Assembly: GCA_964394975.1 (NCBI GenBank)
Contig: CAYMZR010000061.1
Coordinates: 1 to 12,201 of the forward strand
Direction of reading: 5' to 3'
Length of the DNA: 12,201 nt
DNA from: UBA11996 sp964394975
GTDB lineage: Bacteria; Chloroflexota; Dehalococcoidia; Lucifugimonadales; UBA826
The notes under the pieces were generated by a model. That model saw only the letters and a list, made by a program, of their open reading frames with translations, was not told the origin of the DNA and ran no database searches. Made by a program: the position numbers and the translations under genes. Position 1 is the first letter of the stretch, and each line of letters begins with the position of its first letter. Shown in pieces: positions 1 through 5,137 of the stretch.

Positions 1-884
1 CCAGCTATCTCCGTGTTCGATTGGCATTTTACCCCTACCCTCAGCTCATCCCAGCCTTTTGTACCAGACACGGGTTCGGTCCTTCACCCAGAGACTATCT
101 GGGCTTCAACCTGGCCAAGGGTAGCTCACACGGTTTCGGGTCTAATCCATACAACTAAACGCCCTATTCGGACTCGCTTTCGCTATGGCTCCGGAATTCC
201 AATTCCTTAACCGTGCTGCACAAATTAACTCGCCGGCTCATTCTTCAATAGGCACGCAGTCAGCCCGACGCATCGAGCCTTCTACGGCTTGTAAGATTAC
301 GGTTTCAGGTCTATTTCACTCCCCTCTCGGGGTACTTTTCACCTTTCCTTCACAGTACTGGTTCACTATCGGTGTCCAAGAGTATTTAGCCTTGGAGAGT
401 GGTCTCCCCAGATTCCCACAAGATTTCACGTGTCTCGTGGTACTTAACAAAATCTCAAGAGTTTTATCACTTTCGCCTACAGGACTATCACCTTCTATGG
501 TCGTCCTTTCCAGGTGCGTTTGGCTAGTTCAAAAATTTCTTACTCTTCGCCCTCATTCGAGGTTTGGGCGGAGAAGTGTTGCAACCCCAAACGGACATAG
601 GACCTCATTCCACTAAGCCCGTCTGGTTTAGGCTATTCCCCTTTCGTTCGCCACTACTAGGGGAATCTCGGTTGATTTATATTCCTCGCGTTAATTAGAT
701 GTTTCAGTTCACGCGGTTCCCATTCTTATTAGAATGTCCTGGTATGACCCAGGACGGGTTTCCCCATTCGGGTATCCCCGATTAAGCTTGTTAGACAGCT
801 AGTCGAGGCTTTTCGCAGTCTTACTACGCCCTTCTTCGGCTCTTGGACCCAAGGCATCCACCGTAATCCCTTAATAACTTGACC
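1..884 (-). rRNA. rrl: 23S ribosomal RNA, 5' part (gene continues beyond the left edge)
   Basis: Read on the minus strand, this stretch matches the conserved start of bacterial large-subunit rRNA. It opens with GGTCAAG at about 884, followed by the conserved block around ACGGTGGATGCC (near 861-854) and the GAATGGGGAAACCC block of domain I (near 768-755). It ends at the window edge in the conserved AATCGAACACGGAGATAGCTGG segment, which lies in domain II near E. coli position 800. About 884 nt are present, so roughly the first 30% of a typical 2.9 kb gene. The 5' end is placed by homology and could be off by a few bases. No 16S gene, tRNA or ordinary spacer precedes it: a promoter and then protein genes are found instead. 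The 3' part and any 5S gene lie outside the window. Confidence 0.97.
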
Positions 885-976
885 CACATTAAGGCAATTC
901 TATTGTTATTGTTTGCCTGTTCCTGACTTTTGGTGCATAAATAAACCAAAAGTCGTGACCTCAAATAATGAGGTCG
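885..976 (-). other. 23S rRNA leader with three consecutive hairpins
   Basis: This is the predicted transcribed leader between the 23S promoter and the mature 5' end, about 90 nt. In transcript order it contains a 7-bp perfect stem with a 5-nt loop (975-957), a 9-bp perfect stem GACTTTTGG/CCAAAAGTC with a 12-nt loop (954-925), and a 6-bp stem AGGCAA/TTGCCT with a 15-nt loop (918-892). None is followed by a T-run, so they are not terminators. Plausible roles are RNase III or other processing signals, protection of the 5' end, or antitermination signals. No convincing boxA motif was found. The stems are direct observations; the roles are inference. Confidence 0.6.
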
Positions 977-982
977 GGACTC

Positions 983-1011
983 GTTATAATTCGACAGAAT
1001 TCAGTTGTTAA
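983..1011 (-). promoter_or_regulatory. Predicted sigma70-type promoter of the 23S rRNA gene
   Basis: On the minus strand a -35 box TTAACA (1011-1006) is separated by exactly 17 bp from a -10 box TATAAC (988-983). Transcription would start near 976, about 92 nt before the mature 23S end. A nine-T tract sits at 1025-1017, roughly where an UP element would lie (about -41 to -49). Both boxes match 5 of 6 consensus bases. The G+C-containing discriminator GAGTCCC after the -10 box resembles those of growth-controlled rRNA promoters. Confidence 0.65.
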
Positions 1012-1016
1012 GGTGC

Positions 1017-1045
1017 AAAAAAAAAGCCGGGGGACATCCCCCGAC
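1017..1045 (-). terminator. Intrinsic terminator just upstream of the 23S promoter
   Basis: On the minus strand a GC-only stem CGGGGG / CCCCCG (1043-1038 with 1033-1028) closes an ATGT loop. It extends through a T·G and a G-C pair and is followed by GC and nine Ts (1025-1017). This is a textbook Rho-independent terminator. It acts only on minus-strand transcription arriving from positions above 1045, where no minus-strand gene is apparent. It either insulates the rRNA promoter or ends a short untranslated RNA. The plus-strand reading lacks a T-run after the stem. Confidence 0.8.
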
Positions 1046-1055
1046 CGAAGTCAGG
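1040..1055 (-). other. UUCG-tetraloop hairpin competing with the terminator
   Basis: On the minus strand CCTGAC (1055-1050), TTCG (1049-1046) and GTCGGG (1045-1040) form a 6-bp stem with one U·G pair and a C(UUCG)G-closed tetraloop. Its 3' arm uses bases that are also the 5' arm of the terminator at 1043-1038, so the full forms of the two helices cannot coexist. This is the geometry of an antiterminator/terminator switch. A shortened 3-bp UUCG hairpin could still stack on the terminator, so regulation is inference. Confidence 0.45.
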
Positions 1056-1194
1056 ATCCTATAGGTCTTTATGTTTAAATCTCTGTAGTCATCCTATTTC
1101 AAACTCTAGTGCTAAAGTCTATACCTGACAGAGTTACGAGTCAACATGGAAATCCAAGTATTTTTTTTGGTAAATATTTATTTAATGTTAATGC

Positions 1195-1223
1195 TCAACA
1201 TCATTCTTCTACTGAAGTATAAT
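1195..1223 (+). promoter_or_regulatory. Predicted promoter of the 1234 gene, nearly leaderless
   Basis: A perfect TATAAT (1218-1223) follows TCAACA (1195-1200, 4 of 6 consensus bases) with a 17-bp spacer. An AT-rich stretch at 1160-1190 lies upstream. Transcription would begin near 1230-1231, only a few bases before the ATG at 1234, leaving no room for a Shine-Dalgarno site, and none is visible. Confidence 0.6.
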
Positions 1224-1233
1224 CTGCCCTGTT

Positions 1234-1749
1234 ATGGAACTAGAAGCTTCTACAAACCGAATGGAATTTTTGTCTGGCGAAGAATTAATCGACGAATGGG
1301 ATACTGTGGTATTGACCAATCAGCGCTTATTCGTCTCTAGTAAACCGGGTCGAATTTCTGACAAATGGAATGAGGCCCGCTTGGATGAATGCCTAGAACC
1401 AAAATTAAAGAATGCAGGCAAAACGGGTCGAAAATGGCTTGGCTACCGATTTCTAATCATCGGATTAGCTATGATAGGGCTGCAGCTGGTTCCATATCTG
1501 TTCTTTGGAACTAATATATTGAACGTTCTGGGCGATTTAATAGAGTCTTTATATTTCCTCATATCAATGCTGGCCGCAACTGCTGGAATATATCTAACCT
1601 TAGGAAGCTACCTTAACCGTCCCCCTCACACTTCTGTACTTATTTCAGTACCTGGATCCAAAGATATATTGGCTATTTTCCAGGGTTGGGACAGTGAAGA
1701 TGCTCGTGAGTTTGTAACTAAATATCGCCGTGTAAAAAGAGTGTTATAG
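1234..1749 (+). CDS. Small membrane protein with a soluble N-terminal domain resembling bacterial PH-like modules; function unknown
   Basis: The product is 171 residues. Residues 10-60 are soluble. The pattern of an acidic helix followed by VVLTNQRLFVSS (25-36) is reminiscent of bacterial PH-like (bPH) domains, where a 'vLTnqRl' strand is typical. Two hydrophobic segments follow, about 71-92 and 104-127, with a short tether between them. The C-terminal 40 residues are soluble and basic at the end. No catalytic motif or signal peptide is seen, and it is probably an inner-membrane protein. The ATG at 1234 is chosen because a good promoter ends 11 bases upstream, so the mRNA would be almost leaderless. 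The ATG at 1261 (residue 10) is an alternative and also lacks a clear ribosome site. The gene is followed after 56 bp by the flavin monooxygenase gene, which has its own strong ribosome site. The bPH assignment is tentative. Confidence 0.7.
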   Translation: MELEASTNRMEFLSGEELIDEWDTVVLTNQRLFVSSKPGRISDKWNEARLDECLEPKLKNAGKTGRKWLGYRFLIIGLAMIGLQLVPYLFFGTNILNVLGDLIESLYFLISMLAATAGIYLTLGSYLNRPPHTSVLISVPGSKDILAIFQGWDSEDAREFVTKYRRVKRVL

Positions 1750-1805
1750 GTTTAATTACTAAAAAGATAATATTTGTTTAACAAAGCTTTTAGGAGGACA
1801 CATCG

Positions 1806-2969
1806 ATGATAGAAAGTGTTGGAACATTGTATGCGGGACATATAGACTTGGAAGAGGTGGGCTTCGATTCCACCCCTGCAAATGACAGGCTCTATTCCGA
1901 GGAACAATTGAATACCGTTTACTCCAAAGCCGAGTCTATTGCTAAAGTTATGGATACCAATGGCTATGATGTTTTTTGGATGGCGGAACACCACTTCCAA
2001 AAAGAAGGGTATGAATGTATTCCAAATGTATTGATGTTGGCTGTTCATTTAGCCCATGTCACTTCTAACATAAGAATTGGTTGTGGTTTTAATGTCTCAC
2101 CAATGTGGCATCCCTTGAGAATGGCGGAGGATTACGCCACTGCTGAAATATTGACTAATGGTCGAGTAGTTTTTGGAGTAGGTAGGGGTTATCACACGAG
2201 GGAAGTTGAATCGTTTGGAACCCCAATGCTCGATGCTGATGCCAATAGGGAGTTGTTCGAAGAGCAAGTTGATGTGATATTTAAAGCATTTAATTCAAAC
2301 TCCTTTTCTCACAGAGGGAAAAATTATGTCATTCCACCTCAGGTTCCATACCGGGGATATGAATTGGAGGAAATCACCTTAGTTCCTCGACCACTTCAAC
2401 GGCCCGTAGAATGCTGGCAACCCATAGTGAGCGCAAGTGAAAGAGGCCTTTCTTTCATGGCTAAGCATGGAATTAAAGGGATAATTGGGGGAGGAGCCGC
2501 TCCTGGCGGGGCTAGTGAGAATGTCATTAAGGAATGGCAGAAAATACAAGAGACATATGGAATAGAAACGGACTTAGGGGGGAATTTGTGCATTGGCTTT
2601 TCCTTCCATATTGCAGATAGCGAAAAACAGGCTATCGAAGAGGCCAGGCCATTTTTTGAGGAAAATATGAAAATGTTTGGCCCATTAGGATTTGTGAAGG
2701 GTCTTACGGACTCCCAAATAAACCACCTGTCGCGAGGAGGGCAATTTGCAAAGAATGCTAAATTGCCAACTTTGGAAGAAGCGGTTGAGGCTGGAAGCTG
2801 GTTAGTTGGAACTCCGGAGACCATAACCTCAAAGTTATTGGAAATTCAAGAGAATTACCCAGGACTAAAGGCAATAAATGTAGGACAAGTGATTGGTACC
2901 CCTGAGAGAGTGATTACGGAGCAGTTAGAAAGGTTTGGTAAAGAAATCATGCCGAAGATAAAAATCTAA
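1806..2969 (+). CDS. LLM-class (luciferase-like) flavin-dependent oxidoreductase
   Basis: The 387-residue product is a bacterial-luciferase-type TIM-barrel monooxygenase. Family members use reduced FMN and O2 to oxidise small organic substrates such as alkanes, sulfonates, aldehydes or heterocycles. Family marks visible here are WMAEHHF at residues 58-64, the HPLRMAEDYATAEILTNGR segment (102-120) and the following VVFGVGRGY (121-129). A late GxPETITSKL segment (about 335-344) is also typical. The length is normal for single-chain LLM enzymes and no signal peptide is present, so it is cytoplasmic. The ATG is supported by AGGAGG at 1792-1797 with an 8-nt spacer. The PIG-L deacetylase gene follows after 47 bp on the same strand, suggesting cotranscription. 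A flavin reductase partner is not in the window. The substrate cannot be inferred. Confidence 0.92.
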   Translation: MIESVGTLYAGHIDLEEVGFDSTPANDRLYSEEQLNTVYSKAESIAKVMDTNGYDVFWMAEHHFQKEGYECIPNVLMLAVHLAHVTSNIRIGCGFNVSPMWHPLRMAEDYATAEILTNGRVVFGVGRGYHTREVESFGTPMLDADANRELFEEQVDVIFKAFNSNSFSHRGKNYVIPPQVPYRGYELEEITLVPRPLQRPVECWQPIVSASERGLSFMAKHGIKGIIGGGAAPGGASENVIKEWQKIQETYGIETDLGGNLCIGFSFHIADSEKQAIEEARPFFEENMKMFGPLGFVKGLTDSQINHLSRGGQFAKNAKLPTLEEAVEAGSWLVGTPETITSKLLEIQENYPGLKAINVGQVIGTPERVITEQLERFGKEIMPKIKI

Positions 2970-3016
2970 ATTAACTCAATGTTAATAAATCACTTCAAAA
3001 TAAGGGATCTGATTTT

Positions 3017-3715
3017 ATGAAGGATATGAAAGGGAAAAGAGTTTTAGTAATCACTCCCCACCCTGATGATGCTGAAAGCGGTGCAGGTGGCACCATTGCC
3101 AAATGGTCTTCACTTGGTGCAGATATTGTACTGGTAGTATGCACTAACGGAGATAAGGGAACTAGCGATCGGAATGTTAGTTCTCAGCAAATAGCTGAGA
3201 CTCGCAGGCAGGAGCAATTGGAATCTGCCGAAGTGCTAGGGTTGACCAATGTTGTGTTTCTTGATCACCCTGACCAAGGAATTGAAAATGGAGAACTCTT
3301 TCGAAAGGAGCTCGTTCGAGAAATAAGGAGCCACCGGCCCGATATAGTTGTGACGATAGATCCAGAAAGGAAATGGGTTAGACACCAAGACCATTTTGTT
3401 ACAGGGAGAGTAGCGCTCGATGCCGTCTTCCCATATGCTCGAGATTATTTGGCATACCCAGATCTTATAGATGAAGGCTTGGAACCTCATAAAACTTTAG
3501 AGGTTTATCTATGGGGTACAGATGATCCAGATACCTTCATCGATATAGATGATCACTTTGAAGACAAAATTAACGCTTTGTACTGTCATGCTAGTCAGAT
3601 GTCTAGCAGTAAGGCTGATGGCACTGTCCGCTTGAGAAACAGATTTTCGGCCTACGGTCCAAAAGTTAATGCTGAAGTTGCAGAGGCATTTAAGAGACTG
3701 GAATTAAGAGGTTAA
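3017..3715 (+). CDS. PIG-L/LmbE family Zn-dependent deacetylase
   Basis: The 232-residue product belongs to the family of GlcNAc-PI, mycothiol (MshB) and bacillithiol (BshB) deacetylases, which remove N-acetyl groups from amino sugars or related conjugates. The zinc site is visible as HPDD at residues 15-18 (H15 and D18 ligands, D17 as likely general base) and RHQDH at 122-126 (H126 as third ligand). The N-terminal VLVITPHPDDAE strand and the GTIAKW helix are typical, and the length is usual. There is no signal peptide. AAGGGA at 3002-3007, 9 nt before the ATG, supports this start. The gene lies 47 bp after the flavin monooxygenase gene. Its TAA stop overlaps the stop of the convergent coaE gene. 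The enzyme class is well supported; the specific substrate is unknown. Confidence 0.9.
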   Translation: MKDMKGKRVLVITPHPDDAESGAGGTIAKWSSLGADIVLVVCTNGDKGTSDRNVSSQQIAETRRQEQLESAEVLGLTNVVFLDHPDQGIENGELFRKELVREIRSHRPDIVVTIDPERKWVRHQDHFVTGRVALDAVFPYARDYLAYPDLIDEGLEPHKTLEVYLWGTDDPDTFIDIDDHFEDKINALYCHASQMSSSKADGTVRLRNRFSAYGPKVNAEVAEAFKRLELRG

Positions 3716-4383
3716 TCTTTCGGGGTGGAGTTTTTCTCCCACCATTCCAGATACTTCGAGGGCATTAATAACCCTCTCGAATGCTTTTCGCTCAATTTCT
3801 CGTATTGTTGTATTACGGATTTTTCTAAATCCTCTAGAGAGCCATTGTTCATTGTGACAACATCCGATGCCTCAGCCCTATCTTGCCATTTTTTCTGGCT
3901 TGATAGCCTTTGGACTGCCTCTTCTTGGCTAAAATTGTTTCTAGTTTTCAATCTTTCAATCGCGATTTCATCGTCCACCGCAAAAAGCCATGTTATATCA
4001 CTGTATATTCCATACCCTGCCTCGATGAAATTCACGGCTTCCATTAGACCTATTTGTAGAGGGTTGAGCGAAGTTCTCCAGTCATCCATTACTCCTCGGA
4101 CTTCACCTTTAATGTCTCCTATGGCCGTTGTTAGCTTAGACATTTTCTCAGGATTACCGAATACTTTAGATCCCAATACTTTCCTGTCTACAAAGCCATC
4201 TGACCCAATAACTTCCTTCCCAAAGGAGGCCACAATTCGATCAAATGCAGGTTTGCCGGGGTCATACATTCGGTGAACTAATTTGTCAGCATCGCAATGT
4301 ATCGCTCCTACACTTTCCAGAATCTTACATGCTGTGCTTTTACCGCAAGCTATTGCTCCAGTGACCCCTATGACCAATGGCAT
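3712..4383 (-). CDS. coaE: Dephospho-CoA kinase
   Basis: CoaE phosphorylates the 3'-hydroxyl of dephospho-CoA with ATP, the last step of coenzyme A synthesis in the cytoplasm. The 223-residue product carries a P-loop GAIACGKST at residues 9-17, the DAD motif at 31-33 in the CoA-site region, the lid segment with RLKTRNNFSQEEAVQRL (144-160) and the late DVVTMNNGS motif (174-182), all in family order. It is slightly longer than the usual ~200 residues because of a C-terminal tail after about residue 200. The ATG directly abuts the TAG stop of the upstream epimerase gene. Its ribosome site AGAGGA (4396-4391) lies inside that gene, so translation is probably coupled. The stop overlaps that of the convergent deacetylase gene. 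The 'HP' motif often seen mid-protein is not obvious, but the assignment is still strong. Confidence 0.9.
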   Translation of the reverse strand: MPLVIGVTGAIACGKSTACKILESVGAIHCDADKLVHRMYDPGKPAFDRIVASFGKEVIGSDGFVDRKVLGSKVFGNPEKMSKLTTAIGDIKGEVRGVMDDWRTSLNPLQIGLMEAVNFIEAGYGIYSDITWLFAVDDEIAIERLKTRNNFSQEEAVQRLSSQKKWQDRAEASDVVTMNNGSLEDLEKSVIQQYEKLSEKHSRGLLMPSKYLEWWEKNSTPKD

Positions 4384-5136
4384 CTAAATGTCCTCTGCAG
4401 AGCTGTCTGGTCGGTAGCCTAAAACTTTTCGAGGGTGTTCCAGGTCACGGTATGACCATCGATTATTTGATGTGGCTAAAAATACGTCGTATTTAAGATC
4501 ATCCGGCGCCTCTATGGAAAGCTGTAGGATTTGGCAGACATCTTTATGACTCAAATATATTGATTTTTGTCTTGGGTCAGAAGGTTTATCACCTTCTGTT
4601 ACTGATCCTATCCTGACGCATAGCATAGACATATCGTACGCATCTGAAAAATGACGAGCCAAGGCTTCTCCCCATACTTTGGTTGCACCATATACCCCGC
4701 CAGGCCTGACATCTTTGTGAGTCACAAGCGGTAATGGTCCTTTAATTTTGGTATATTGCCCCTTTGCAATCTCTTTGTATGGATATATGTTTTCCACTCC
4801 TCTTACAGTACTGCCGCTACTGGCATAAACAACTCGTTTTATTCCAGCTCGCCTCGCAGCCTCAAAGACGTTATATGTTCCGACAATATTTGTTGGAAGT
4901 TGTTCCTCGAAACTGTCGGAACCTAGATATGCCGCTAAATGTACAACCGTGTCAATATTGTTGAATGCCGGGCGAATTTCACTCAAATTTGATATGTCTG
5001 CCGAATGGGTAGGGACATCTTTGACGATACTTCGGTTTAAAGCTGATAGTTCATACCCGCCTTGTGCGGTCAAATGTTCTTTCAGCAAGCCTCCTATTAA
5101 GCCACTCATTCCGGTTATCAGTATTCGTTTTGACAA
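4384..5136 (-). CDS. NAD-dependent epimerase/dehydratase (extended SDR family)
   Basis: The 250-residue product is an extended short-chain dehydrogenase. It shows the Rossmann motif TGMSGLIG (residues 8-15), an acidic residue of the nucleotide site in HSADISN (44-50), VVHLAAYLG (64-72), NIVGTYNVFEAAR (83-95), the active-site serine region YASSGST (104-110) and the YxxxK pair Y149/K153. It is short for a sugar-nucleotide epimerase and its size and layout recall uronate dehydrogenases, but this is only a suggestion. The start codon is TTG. No ATG occurs before residue 10, which lies inside the NAD motif, and a GGAG-containing ribosome site sits at about 5149-5144 within the end of the upstream molybdenum-enzyme gene. 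One base separates it from that gene's stop, and coaE follows with no gap. Confidence 0.87.
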   Translation of the reverse strand: MSKRILITGMSGLIGGLLKEHLTAQGGYELSALNRSIVKDVPTHSADISNLSEIRPAFNNIDTVVHLAAYLGSDSFEEQLPTNIVGTYNVFEAARRAGIKRVVYASSGSTVRGVENIYPYKEIAKGQYTKIKGPLPLVTHKDVRPGGVYGATKVWGEALARHFSDAYDMSMLCVRIGSVTEGDKPSDPRQKSIYLSHKDVCQILQLSIEAPDDLKYDVFLATSNNRWSYRDLEHPRKVLGYRPDSSAEDI

Positions 5137-5137
5137 A

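Larger units (their letters stand above)
1017..1113 (-). ncRNA. Possible short RNA or distal rRNA leader ending at the terminator (candidate)
   Basis: No coding region is visible on the minus strand between 1046 and 1230, yet a strong terminator stands at 1045-1017. A possible promoter lies upstream: TTGACT (1144-1139) and TATAGA (1123-1118) with a short 15-bp spacer. That would give an RNA of about 95 nt starting near 1113, containing the UUCG hairpin and the terminator. It matches no RNA family I recognise. The suboptimal spacer makes the promoter doubtful, so this entry is speculative. Confidence 0.25.

Noticed and set aside
13..616. Open frames on the plus strand of up to 143 codons
   Set aside because: They lie antisense to highly conserved 23S rRNA sequence and have no ribosome site; chance frames.
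1046..1233. tRNA or 5S rRNA gene between the 23S leader and the first protein gene
   Set aside because: Neither strand shows a T-loop GGTTCGAAT-like motif, a cloverleaf or 5S-like conserved sequence.
1146..1340. A 64-codon frame rich in hydrophobic residues overlapping the start of the small membrane protein gene
   Set aside because: It overlaps the predicted promoter and the better-supported gene at 1234, and its second half is an out-of-frame reading of that gene.
2970..3016. Small inverted repeat TTAAC/GTTAA between the monooxygenase and deacetylase genes
   Set aside because: Only 5 bp of AT-rich stem, easily found by chance; no T-run, so neither a terminator nor a supported operator.
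3726..3746. Imperfect hairpin near the converging gene ends
   Set aside because: The stem has a bulge, no T-run follows on either strand, and the bases encode the CoaE C-terminus.
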